Below the pieces are notes generated by a model. It had not been told where the DNA came from. It searched no databases and worked only from the letters and a program-made list of their open reading frames with translations. Below, piece after piece: positions 7,986 to 16,703 of a stretch of DNA of 44,592 bases. Both the position numbers and the translations under genes were made by a program. The DNA is from SZUA-448 sp964602475 (GTDB lineage Bacteria > Bacillota > Clostridia > Lachnospirales > Lachnospiraceae), in NCBI GenBank assembly GCA_964602475.1, contig CAZRRN010000025.1:1-44592 (forward strand), read 5' to 3'. The first letter of the stretch is position 1, and each line of letters starts with the position of its first letter.

Positions 7986-8894
7986 TTACTGCCACAGATA
8001 TGGCGTATTCTGGTATACATAATAGTTTAACCAGTTACTGTACAGAGTATTTGCGTGAGCTCTCCAGCTAAGAACCGGGCGTTTCTCAGGATCATCCTGC
8101 GGATAGTAATTCTTCGGAATGACAGGATTAAGACCCTTTGCCTTGTCACGGCGGTATTCTGCGTCCAGCGATAGCCGGTCATATTCCGGATGTCCCATTA
8201 CAAAAACCTGTTTTCCGTCCTCTCCAAGTACTATAAATACCCCGGCTTCTTCTGATTCTGCAAGGATTGTAAGCTCCGGATGCTGCTCAATATCCTCTCT
8301 TGAAATGGTTGTGTAACGTGAATGCGGAGCATAAAACATGTCATCAAAACCGCGAATCAGCGGTTCTTTCCTGTTATAAATCTGATGCGCATATATTCCG
8401 GACAGCTTTTCCTTCAAAATGATTTTATGCACCCCGTAATGATAATAAAGACCGGCCTGTGCGCCCCAACAGATATGGTAGGTTGAGGTAACGTTGGTTT
8501 TTGTCCACTCCATGATTTCCTTTAATTCTTCCCAGTAGCTGACCTCCTCAAACTCCATGGTTTCCACCGGAGCACCGGTTATAATCATACCGTCAAATTT
8601 TCGGTTTTTTACTTCATGAAAGGTCAGATAAAACTGCTCTAAATGTTCAATCGCCGTATTTTTTCCAACATGGGAAGCGGTCCGTAAGAACATCACATCC
8701 ACCTGCAGCGGTGTATTGGCAAGACTTCGAAGCAGATGAAGCTCAGTATCCTCCTTTAGCGGCATCAGATTCAGAATCGCAATCTTCAGCGGACGAATAT
8801 CCTGATGCATTGCCCGGGATTCATCCATAACAAATATATTTTCTTCTTCCAGTATTCTTTTTACCGGTAAATCATTCTGTACCCTGATTGGCAT
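7986..8894 (-). CDS. metA: Homoserine O-acetyltransferase (MetA/HTS family)
   Basis: From ATG 8894 the protein has 302 residues and begins MPIRVQNDLPVKRILEEENI, the exact family start; GGGAG eight bases upstream supports it over an upstream ATG at 8930. The enzyme acylates homoserine, the first committed step of methionine synthesis. Catalytic residues are at the family positions: nucleophile C142 (HICWGAQA) and H235/E237 in GHPEY. Residue 111 is glutamate (APVE). In published work on this family Glu at 111 gives acetyl-CoA specificity and Gly gives succinyl-CoA, so the annotation should be acetyl- rather than succinyltransferase. It sits 22 bp after ligA. Confidence 0.93.
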   Translation of the reverse strand: MPIRVQNDLPVKRILEEENIFVMDESRAMHQDIRPLKIAILNLMPLKEDTELHLLRSLANTPLQVDVMFLRTASHVGKNTAIEHLEQFYLTFHEVKNRKFDGMIITGAPVETMEFEEVSYWEELKEIMEWTKTNVTSTYHICWGAQAGLYYHYGVHKIILKEKLSGIYAHQIYNRKEPLIRGFDDMFYAPHSRYTTISREDIEQHPELTILAESEEAGVFIVLGEDGKQVFVMGHPEYDRLSLDAEYRRDKAKGLNPVIPKNYYPQDDPEKRPVLSWRAHANTLYSNWLNYYVYQNTPYLWQ

Positions 8895-8916
8895 ATCAAA
8901 TTCTCCCTTGAATGCT

Positions 8917-10920
8917 TTATTTCTGTTCACATAGCTGTAGGAATTCTTCCTCGGTCAGAATTGCTACACCGAGCTCCTTCGCTGTTTTATTCTTTGAGGA
9001 ATTCGAAAAAGCATCATTATTGATGAGGTAATCGGTCTTTGCACTCACAGAGCCGGTTACTCTTCCTCCCCTTTGTTCAATATATGCTTTTAATTCATTT
9101 CGATTCGCAAATTTCTCTATTGAACCGGTCACAACAAAAATTTTCCCTTGTAAGTCACCTGATACTGCCTGCTCTGCTTCAATATTCAATAATAACAGAA
9201 GACGGTTCAGTTGTTCATTGTTCCTCTCCTCATTAAAATAATGCACCCATTCCTCTGCGATTACTTCTCCGATTCCTTCAATCTGTGTTAATTCGTCAAC
9301 ATCTGTCTGACGCATTCGATCAAGATCATTACCAAAAAAGCGACAAATGAGTTTTGCATTTGCCAGTCCCACACCTGCGATACCAAGACTGTATATGATT
9401 CTCGGTAGTGTCGTGTGCGCTGCTTTTTTTGCTGCATTTACCAAATTATCACAGGAAAGCTTTCCGAAGCCTTCCATTTCCTCAATTACAGCACGATGCT
9501 CTTCCAGACGAAACAGATCCGAAAACTCATGAATACAGCCATGATCAATCAGCTTTTCTACTGAAGCTTCGGAGAGTCCCTCAATATTCATAGCGTCACG
9601 GCTGACAAAATGAGCAAATGCTTTTATTTTCTTTGCCTGACAGTCAGGATTGGTGCAAATCAGAACCTTAACGTCATTTTCTGCACGTATCTCCGTTCTT
9701 CCTTTGCAAACCGGGCATTGCTGCGGAATCGTAAGCGTTCCGCTCCGCGTCAGATTTTCTGCTATCTGCGGAATGATCATATTCGCCTTATAAACCTGCA
9801 GTGTATCACCGATTCCAAGCGCCAGACTCTCCGTAATACTGACATTGTGAATACTGGCGCGGCTGACCGTCGTTCCTTCGAGCTCCACCGGTTCGAATAC
9901 TGCAACCGGATTAATCAGTCCGGTTCTTGATGCACTCCATTCTACATACAGAAGCTTTGTCTCGCTGACTTCATCCGCCCATTTGAAGGCGATGGAATCC
10001 CGCGGGAACTTGGAGGTTCTGCCCAGTGATTTTCCATAAGCAATGTTGTTCAAGGACAGTACCAGTCCGTCGGACGGAAAATCATTCTCTGTAATTACCG
10101 ATGCAAACATACTCACGGTATCTAGGATCGTATCTGCAGTAACCATTCGATAATCCACAGTTTCAAATCCAAGACTTTTCAGATACTCCATCTGCTCGAT
10201 CCGTGTTGTAAACCCGTCCTGCAACGTACTTTCGTCATTCCCTGATTCTCTCATACCAATCATCGTAAAAATATAACAGTTCACACAGCGTTCTTCCGTA
10301 ATCTTGTTGTTCAGCTGACGCACTGCTCCGCTGCAGAGATTTCGCGGGTTTTTGTACTTTGCGGCAATCTCTTCAATCTGCTCATTAATCCTTTCAAAAT
10401 CGCTGTATCGGATAAATGCCTCTCCACGCAGAACCAGTTCTCCGCGGAAGGGAATTTTCTTCGGTAGATTTCGAAACACTCTGGCATTGTTTGTGATCAC
10501 TTCCCCAATCTCACCATTTCCCCGGGTTACGGCACGAAACAGAACCCCATCCCGATAGGTCAGCACGACTGTCAGACCGTCCATCTTCCAGGAAAGCATT
10601 CCTTCGCTTACACCGAGCCAGCTTATTAATGCTTCTCGGTCTTTGGTCTTGTCAAGCGAAAGCATCGGCGATTCATGCTGGAATTTCGGCAGATCACTCA
10701 ATACCTCATATCCCGGGCGTAATGTCGGGCTGTCGGCCAATACGATTCCTGACTGCTCCTCCAGCTTTTTCAGTTCATCATACAGCTTATCATATTCAAA
10801 GTTACTGATCAGCTCGCGGTTTTCCTGTTCGTATGCTCTTGCTGCCCGATCGAGCAGCGCGGTCAGTTCCCGTTGTCTTTGCTGTGTTGTTTCGTTTGTT
10901 CTTATATCCACCCTTCGCAC
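8917..10920 (-). CDS. ligA: NAD-dependent DNA ligase LigA
   Basis: The 667-residue ligase seals nicks in replication and repair using NAD. Domains in order: Ia (ISNFEYDKLYDELKKLE), adenylation with lysine K112 in KMDG, SRTGLINPVAVFEPVELEGTT leading into the OB fold, a four-Cys zinc finger (CPVC...CTNPDC), helix-hairpin-helix repeats and a C-terminal BRCT (GKIFVVTGSIEKFANRNELK). All catalytic motifs look intact; RGNGEIGE replaces the commoner RGDG. The start is GTG 10920 with AGGGAC upstream; homology begins near residue 14, so it cannot lie much further downstream. The first 119 bp overlap the rluF tail in another frame, which is unusual. Confidence 0.93.
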   Translation of the reverse strand: MRRVDIRTNETTQQRQRELTALLDRAARAYEQENRELISNFEYDKLYDELKKLEEQSGIVLADSPTLRPGYEVLSDLPKFQHESPMLSLDKTKDREALISWLGVSEGMLSWKMDGLTVVLTYRDGVLFRAVTRGNGEIGEVITNNARVFRNLPKKIPFRGELVLRGEAFIRYSDFERINEQIEEIAAKYKNPRNLCSGAVRQLNNKITEERCVNCYIFTMIGMRESGNDESTLQDGFTTRIEQMEYLKSLGFETVDYRMVTADTILDTVSMFASVITENDFPSDGLVLSLNNIAYGKSLGRTSKFPRDSIAFKWADEVSETKLLYVEWSASRTGLINPVAVFEPVELEGTTVSRASIHNVSITESLALGIGDTLQVYKANMIIPQIAENLTRSGTLTIPQQCPVCKGRTEIRAENDVKVLICTNPDCQAKKIKAFAHFVSRDAMNIEGLSEASVEKLIDHGCIHEFSDLFRLEEHRAVIEEMEGFGKLSCDNLVNAAKKAAHTTLPRIIYSLGIAGVGLANAKLICRFFGNDLDRMRQTDVDELTQIEGIGEVIAEEWVHYFNEERNNEQLNRLLLLLNIEAEQAVSGDLQGKIFVVTGSIEKFANRNELKAYIEQRGGRVTGSVSAKTDYLINNDAFSNSSKNKTAKELGVAILTEEEFLQLCEQK

Positions 10921-12129
10921 CCGTCCCTGCTGTCGTTGTTCTGCCTTGGTTGTCTGACTGATATCCCGTCCCTGCTGTCGTTGTTCTGCTCCGGTTTTGT
11001 GATTTATATTCGGTTCCGGTCATTTCTGACCGCTTTCCGACAGCTTTCATTCCGCTTGCTTCTGACCGCTTTCCGACAGCTTTCATTCCGCTTGTTTCTG
11101 ACCGCTTTCCGACAGCTTTCATTCCGCTTGCTTCTGACCGCTTTCCGGCGGTTTTCATTCCGCTTGNNNNNNNNNNNNNNNNNNNNNNNNNNNNNNNNNN
11201 NNNNNNNNNNNNNNNNNNNNNNNNNNNNNNNNNNNNNNNNNNNNNNNNNNNNNNNNNNNNNNNNNNCCGGCGGTTTTCATTCCGCTTGCTTCCGGTCGCT
11301 TGCCGGCGGTTTTCATTCCGCTTGCTTCCAGTCGCTTGCCGGCGGCACTCTTTTGCTCTGTTGCTTTTACTGCAGGCTCACTCGTTGAACTCTCAAGCAG
11401 CTTCTTCAGTTCCTCAATCTCCCGGTCGGTTACATTTCGAAAATCGCCTGTTTTTAAGCGTCCGAGAGAGATGTTCATAATTCTGACTCGCGTCAGCCCG
11501 ATAACCTTATATCCAAAATATTCACACATACGCCGGATCTGGCGGTTCAGTCCCTGTGTCAGGATAATTCTGAATTCACATTTTCCTGTCATCTCCACTG
11601 TACATGGTTTTGTAACGGTGTCAAGAATCGGAACGCCCTCAGACATCTTTCTGATAAATTCCGGTGTCACCGGCTGATTTATCATAACAAGGTATTCCTT
11701 TTCATGCTGATTTCCGGCACGCAGAATCTTATTGACAATATCCCCGTCATTGGTCAGCAATAACAGCCCTTCGGAATCCTTGTCCAGCCTTCCAATCGGA
11801 AAAACTCTCTTCCCATAATCCAGAAAGCTGATAACATTGTCCGGTTCTGTCGTATCTGTTGTACAAACAATCCCCTTAGGCTTATTCAGAGCGATCAATG
11901 ACAATCTACGATCCGCTTCCACCGGCTTACCGGAAACCGAAATGCTGCATTTCTTTGTCACCTTCATCCCGGTCACTGCAATCTCTCCGTTCACCCGAAC
12001 CTTGCCCTGTGCAATCAGTTCATCTGCTTTTCTTCTTGAGCAGAGACCGGCATCGCTTAACAGCTTGTTCAGACGGATTTCATCCTTTTCTTCCGTTGTT
12101 TCAAATATGCTTTTATTTCTTTTTGCCAT
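10802..12129 (-). CDS. rluF: 23S rRNA pseudouridine synthase RluF with repeat-rich tail (interrupted by assembly gap)
   Basis: The start is ATG 12129 (MAKRNKSIFE), chosen for GGAG six bases upstream. Residues 18-75 form an S4 RNA-binding domain (IRLNKLLSDAGLCSRRKADE). The catalytic domain has ALNKPKGIVCT, the catalytic Asp D116 in GRLDKDSEG, ILRAGNQHEKEYLV, and GLNRQIRRMCEYFGYKV. The whole domain tracks E. coli RluF, which modifies U2604. After about residue 245 a basic tail follows, made of a 12-residue repeat (GKRSEASGMKAV-like) and then 15-residue repeats with RTTTAGTG. The 100 N at 11167-11266 break the frame, but repeat phase says the real gap is 14+36k bases, which restores it. The gene then ends at 10802, inside ligA. 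Confidence 0.82.
11028..11345. repeat. 36-bp tandem repeats in the rluF tail, containing the 100-N gap
   Basis: Near-identical 36-bp units (fwd core CCGGCGGTTTTCATTCCGCT or its variant with CCGACAG) run head to tail on both sides of the N block at 11167-11266. They encode GKRSEASGMKA-type units on the minus strand. A separate 45-bp repeat (CCCGTCCCTGCTGTCG at 10920 and 10965) lies between this array and the ligA start. There are no unique spacers, so this is not a CRISPR array. Confidence 0.9.
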
Positions 12130-12273
12130 GCAATTCTCCGTTCTTTCTCCGTTACAGGAGCTTCTGATTCTTTTTCGGCATTTAATGCAATTATCACCCT
12201 GTTCGTAATATTTGTCAACCGAATTCACATTCCCACAAAAAGCATACAGACAGCATTATTTAAGAATGATTTT

Positions 12274-12321
12274 AGCCGGTTAACTCACGACTAAAGTCAC
12301 GAAAATACACCGGCTTTTTTT
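12274..12321 (+). terminator. Orphan terminator-like hairpin between rluF and the second MATE gene
   Basis: AGCCGGT (12274-12280) pairs with ACCGGCT (12309-12315), followed by seven T. The 28-nt loop contains GACT-AA-AGTC and a direct repeat TCACGA. No plus-strand gene ends here, so it may end a small RNA, attenuate the MATE leader, or be a dispersed repeat. The rest of 12130-12519 holds only an inverted repeat GTATTTT-GTAT-AAAATAC (12391-12408), a possible operator. Confidence 0.5.
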
Positions 12322-12519
12322 CAAGTCATGTTTTTCCTGCCGGTTCATAAAAAAACACTTCTAATCAAGATAAAAAAGGGCAATCCGATTGTATTTTGTA
12401 TAAAATACGTCAAAATAAGCAGTATATTATTCTGTTAATGTAAGCTACAATGCTGTTAGACAGAAAATCTGCCGGAACTGCTTCCCGTGTTACGCCATAC
12501 TTCAAAAAACGGAGTCTTT

Positions 12520-13941
12520 ATGAAAGCTGATTTATCTAAAAGGGATATAAAATACCGGGATTACTTTCTGAACGGACCCACCGGGAAAGTTGTTCTGTAT
12601 GTCTGCAGCCCCCTGATGCTCTACCAGATGCTGAACCAGGTATTCAAGATTCTGGATGCAATGATGGCCGCGCACATCAGTGTGAACGCCGTTTCTTCGG
12701 TTGCCTATCTGTCTCAGATCAGTACCATGCTGTCTGCAATCGGCGGCGGACTGGCAGTCGGTGCCGGTATAAAAATCAGCGAAGCCTATGGTGCCGGCGA
12801 TTATGAACTGGTCAGACGCCGGGTCAGCACACTCTATACGCTGAGTGGAATACTCGGAGGGCTTCTGCTGCTGATCCTTGTACCTTTTGCTTCCCCGTTC
12901 CTGCGGATGATGAATACTCCCGAGGAGTTTATTGCAGAAGGAACTACTTATTTTATCGTAGAGCTGTTCGGTATGGCTGTCATGTTCTTTAATAATGTAT
13001 ACATGGCGGTCGAACGCGCCCGCGGTAACTCCAAACGTATTTTCTGGCTCAATCTTGGGGTCATCGGAGTAAAGCTGGTTCTTACAGCAGTCTTTGTCTA
13101 CGGCTTCCACTGCGGTCTGACAATGATCTCCGTTGCAACTCTGCTGGCACAGATTTTTCTCTTCGCCGCCGCTTTCATTAATATGAACCAGAAGGATAAT
13201 GCCTTCGGATTTTCGTTCCGTGCAATCTCCTTCCGACGTGAAATCACTGCACCAATGCTGAAGCTTTCTATCCCTGTCATCATTTCAAAGATGGCGTTTT
13301 CCATGGGAAAAGTTATCGTCAATTCCATGAGTACGGTCTATGGTTCCGCCACAGTCGGAGCTCTTGGCATTTCAAATAACATCAGCGGTTTTACAACCTC
13401 TCCGCAAAACGGAATTCAGGATGGAGGTTCTCCGATTATAAGCCAGAATCTCGGAGCTTCCAAGACAGAACGTGCGCTTACCGTCTTCTGCTGGGCTGTA
13501 ATAATTAATCTGATTGAAAGCATTGTCATGATGAGTCTGTCTCTTATTTTTCTAAATCAGATTGTCAGCCTGTTCTCCGGAAGTAATCCTGATTTTGCAG
13601 TCCGTATCATAGAAATATACCGCGTCGAGGTAATCGGTGTCATTCCGCTCGGGATAAACGCAGCGGTTCTCTCCCTGCTTTATGGTTTCGGCAAGACAAA
13701 AATAACACTGCTGATGAATTTCTGCCGCATTTTTCTGTTTCGTGTTCCCGTACTCTATGCGCTTCAGCAGTTAACCGATCTCGGTAATGTAAGTGCCGGT
13801 ATTGTTATGGCTGTCAGCAATACAGCCAGCGGCGTTCTTGCTTTGGTGGTCGCTTTCTGTGTAATTAGAAAAATATGCAGAAAGCAGCAGATTTCCTTTC
13901 TCCATGTCCTAAGACATTTGAACGGAACTTCTGCTGCCTAG
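12520..13941 (+). CDS. MATE family efflux transporter
   Basis: From ATG 12520 (GGAG five bases upstream; an upstream GTG at 12487 is less likely) the protein has 473 residues and about 12 membrane helices. MatE features include LMLYQMLNQVFKILDAMMAA, SAIGGGLAVGAGIKISEAYG with the usual G-rich helix, and in the second half SIPVIISKMAFSMGKVIVNS. It is more distant from the first MATE protein in the window and resembles the DinF/NorM-like group of clostridia. The substrate is unknown. It is convergent with tldE, 24 bp apart. Confidence 0.88.
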   Translation: MKADLSKRDIKYRDYFLNGPTGKVVLYVCSPLMLYQMLNQVFKILDAMMAAHISVNAVSSVAYLSQISTMLSAIGGGLAVGAGIKISEAYGAGDYELVRRRVSTLYTLSGILGGLLLLILVPFASPFLRMMNTPEEFIAEGTTYFIVELFGMAVMFFNNVYMAVERARGNSKRIFWLNLGVIGVKLVLTAVFVYGFHCGLTMISVATLLAQIFLFAAAFINMNQKDNAFGFSFRAISFRREITAPMLKLSIPVIISKMAFSMGKVIVNSMSTVYGSATVGALGISNNISGFTTSPQNGIQDGGSPIISQNLGASKTERALTVFCWAVIINLIESIVMMSLSLIFLNQIVSLFSGSNPDFAVRIIEIYRVEVIGVIPLGINAAVLSLLYGFGKTKITLLMNFCRIFLFRVPVLYALQQLTDLGNVSAGIVMAVSNTASGVLALVVAFCVIRKICRKQQISFLHVLRHLNGTSAA

Positions 13942-13965
13942 TATCTTATTCTGTATACAGCTCTG

Positions 13966-15240
13966 TCATTTTCCGGCAATCTTAATGTTTTTCATTTTTA
14001 CTGCATAAGGACCTTCATATTCCCCATCGGTCTGAAGCTCCTTTGAGAAGGCAAAATTGCTTTGGATATCGTAAATGCTTCCCGCAAAAGAGCCTCCGGT
14101 TACCGGAATCGTCTTCTCTCCGTCATGGTAAAATGCCAGACGGATCTCACTTCCGAAATGTCCGCTGAGGGAATCCATACTGAAATCAGAGCAGTTTACC
14201 ACCTCAAGATATCTGCCTGTCCGAAGCTCCTCCATGGTTTTCTTCCCCGCAGGCACTCGGATGTTCGTGTAGCTTCCTGTCGGCTCTATTCCAAGATAAC
14301 AGGCATATCTTGCATTTCCGTGAATAAACTGCAGCGTTCCGTCCTTTACCAGCTGACGGTCTTTCATCGGGATTCCTTCGTTGCTGTACGGAGTTCTGGC
14401 TACCATGGTTATATTTAGCAGCTCACCCTGTACCTTTTCTCCCTGAACCTCGGTACCCGCCGCATAGGAGGAGTATTTGGGGTAAACATAAGCGGAATTT
14501 GCACGGTCCGTATAATAAGTAAACAGACTTCCGACATCCGGACCGGACAAGATGACATCATATTCACCGGTCAAAGGAGCACTGACTGCTTGAGCACGTG
14601 CCAGTGTCATGTCCAGAGCCTGACGTGTCTTAGCTTTCAAGGCTTCTGTTTCAAGCTCGTCATAAGAAAAGCTGCGATAGGTTTCGACGTCCTGAGGGGA
14701 TGGACACTGGATTACAAATTCACCTTTTACATCTGATTTGGCAAAGCTTACATCAATACCGTTGGAATTCAACAGGCGGGTAAAGGATTTCTGTGCGAAC
14801 AGCTCCGCAGAATTTACAAATACATCGGTTCTGATATCCTCTGTATACAGTGCTTCCGCCATTTTAAGTGCAATCTCTCCGGTTGAATACGGGTTCAGAC
14901 TGCTCTCCATATTCTTTTGATTTTCTTTCTTTCCGGAAGGAATCTCATAATATGGGTTTGCAACAAACGATGCAGCGTAATAGGCTCCTGCAACAGTCCG
15001 GTCAATTTCATCCTGACTCATACCGTCATAAATGCCAACCGCAGATACTCCGCGCATTTTTGTCCCGTTCTTCTCATAATCATGATAAACAGATACATAA
15101 TAGCTTACGGTGTTTGTCATTCTTCGCAGATCCAGATTCTTCTTGACAAAAAACAGCTCGGTCGTTTCGTTTTCCGTCATCTCAATCAGGTATGCCGAAG
15201 CGCTGCACTTCTTTAATGCGTTTAGAATTTTATTTATCAT
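13966..15240 (-). CDS. tldE: TldE/PmbA-like protein of the TldD/E protease pair
   Basis: The protein has 424 residues from ATG 15240, preceded by GGAGG at six bases (an upstream in-frame start at 15297 lies inside tldD and lacks support). TldE is the non-metal partner of the TldD/E heterodimer, which degrades unfolded or cleaved leader peptides. C-terminal family motifs are seen: YSNEGIPMKDRQLVKDG, GSYTNIRVPAGKKTMEEL and VTGGSFAGSIYDIQ. No HExxxH is present, as expected. It begins 16 bp after the tldD stop, so the pair is an operon. In several bacteria the pair matures modified peptides, but no precursor is visible here. Confidence 0.85.
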   Translation of the reverse strand: MINKILNALKKCSASAYLIEMTENETTELFFVKKNLDLRRMTNTVSYYVSVYHDYEKNGTKMRGVSAVGIYDGMSQDEIDRTVAGAYYAASFVANPYYEIPSGKKENQKNMESSLNPYSTGEIALKMAEALYTEDIRTDVFVNSAELFAQKSFTRLLNSNGIDVSFAKSDVKGEFVIQCPSPQDVETYRSFSYDELETEALKAKTRQALDMTLARAQAVSAPLTGEYDVILSGPDVGSLFTYYTDRANSAYVYPKYSSYAAGTEVQGEKVQGELLNITMVARTPYSNEGIPMKDRQLVKDGTLQFIHGNARYACYLGIEPTGSYTNIRVPAGKKTMEELRTGRYLEVVNCSDFSMDSLSGHFGSEIRLAFYHDGEKTIPVTGGSFAGSIYDIQSNFAFSKELQTDGEYEGPYAVKMKNIKIAGK

Positions 15241-15256
15241 CACAATCCTCCGTTGA

Positions 15257-16687
15257 TTATCCAAGTCTGATTCTTGCCTTGATATACGGACCGCCATCCG
15301 ATACTTTGACCCACTCTTTGTAGCCCTTGCCGCAGTATCCGCCTCCGCCGAGTTCCACCTTTTCTGACATCATACTGATTGACTTCAGCAGATCCGGTAC
15401 ATAACCGGTAAGCACCACAGGTGAATAAACCTTTCCGGTAAGCTTTCCGTCCTTTATTTCCCGTGCCATGTTGACCATACACTGAATTCCCCAGTTTTTC
15501 GGGTCTTCCATTCCACTGGTTGCATCCTCAAGAAGAAATCCGTTCTGAACAGAAGCAATCATATCTTCATATCGGTCGTTTCCGCCCTCAAAAAAGGTAT
15601 TGGTCATACGAGTATAAGCTTTTCTGTCATAATTCTGTCGTCTTCCGTTTCCGGTCGGGCAGGTTCCAAGTGCTGCCGCAGTCTGACAGTCGGAAATTCC
15701 GCGTACAAGGATTCCCTTATCAATAATGACAGTATCCTGTGCCACGGTTCCTTCATCATCAAAGAAGAAGGTTGCGGTCTGCTCTGCTGCCGATCCTCCG
15801 TCATGCATGGTAACGAGCGGAGAAGCGACATATTTTCCGATATACTGTTCTGCAAGCGCGCGCTTCTTCACAAACATATCCATTTCCACACCATGTCCGA
15901 ATGCTTCATGAACAATCATTCCGGTAACCTCAGGAGTACAGATACATTCGTATTCTCGGGGAATCATCGGCTCACTGATCAGTAAAGCCTGCAGTGCTTC
16001 CGTAATCACCGACAAATCATTCCGCATCTCGTCGATCAGTTCAAGTCCCCCGAGTTTAGAATAGCCCTTATAATACTGCTTGATTTCTTCTCCCCGCGGA
16101 GCAAGAAGAATGACTGACCCGGTCGTCCAGAGCAGATTCTGGGTCATATCCTTGTTCTTTGAAAGATACAGATTACTGTATTGGCGGTAGCTCAGTACGG
16201 TAATCGCATCAATGATTCGTTCGTCCTGTTTCATAGCATCTTTTCGAAGCTCAGTCAGAAATGATACCGTCTTCTCATCTCCGATATCCTCTGCCAGTTG
16301 TTCATATTCCGAAGATTCATGAAGAAGCTTTTCAGTATCTTCAAATTCACCATAGGAGTTCACCGAGATTCCTTCCGGAAGCTTTCCCTCCAATGGAATC
16401 AGCTGTTCTTTTATTTTATTTTGAATATCTTCTATCAATGCTTCGCTTATCCGGCTGAAGGAATACTCTGCGTAGCTGTGTCCGTCATATACCTTAGCCA
16501 CAAACCCACGACCCGAAAAAAGTCTGGATTGAGAAATGTCGACTCCGGATCCCGCAACCCTGTAATTCTTTGATTCTGCATCTGTCGCCAAAATCGATGC
16601 ATAGGAATAGGTCTTCAGAAGCTGTTCGAGAAGCTTTTGAAGACAAGGCTTAACCGCCGTTAAATAGCTGCTGTCTGTCAGTTTCAT
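15257..16687 (-). CDS. tldD: TldD-like zinc metalloprotease subunit
   Basis: The protein has 476 residues and carries the TldD signature HEAFGHGVEMD, with zinc ligands H260 and H265 and catalytic E261. It also has AEQYIGKYVASPLVTMHDGG, then NYDRKAYTRMTNTFFEGG, and a C-terminal VELGGGGYCGKGYKEW, all typical of the family. There is no signal peptide, so it acts in the cytosol. ATG 16687 has GAGG six bases upstream. It follows the nucleotidyltransferase gene by 16 bp and precedes tldE, so all three may share the promoter at 17582-17610. Confidence 0.88.
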   Translation of the reverse strand: MKLTDSSYLTAVKPCLQKLLEQLLKTYSYASILATDAESKNYRVAGSGVDISQSRLFSGRGFVAKVYDGHSYAEYSFSRISEALIEDIQNKIKEQLIPLEGKLPEGISVNSYGEFEDTEKLLHESSEYEQLAEDIGDEKTVSFLTELRKDAMKQDERIIDAITVLSYRQYSNLYLSKNKDMTQNLLWTTGSVILLAPRGEEIKQYYKGYSKLGGLELIDEMRNDLSVITEALQALLISEPMIPREYECICTPEVTGMIVHEAFGHGVEMDMFVKKRALAEQYIGKYVASPLVTMHDGGSAAEQTATFFFDDEGTVAQDTVIIDKGILVRGISDCQTAAALGTCPTGNGRRQNYDRKAYTRMTNTFFEGGNDRYEDMIASVQNGFLLEDATSGMEDPKNWGIQCMVNMAREIKDGKLTGKVYSPVVLTGYVPDLLKSISMMSEKVELGGGGYCGKGYKEWVKVSDGGPYIKARIRLG

Positions 16688-16703
16688 AATCTACCTCGTT
16701 TCT

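Noticed and set aside
8917..10920. Divergent or second-copy DNA ligase
   Set aside because: RGNGEIGE and KMDG looked odd at first, but domain order and motifs match ordinary Lachnospiraceae LigA.
11028..11345. Possible CRISPR array (36-bp repeats)
   Set aside because: Units are contiguous, encode protein in frame, and have no unique spacers; no cas genes are near.
10873..11388. Plus-strand frame across the N block
   Set aside because: Translation of the reverse of the rluF repeats, including unknown bases; no start site.
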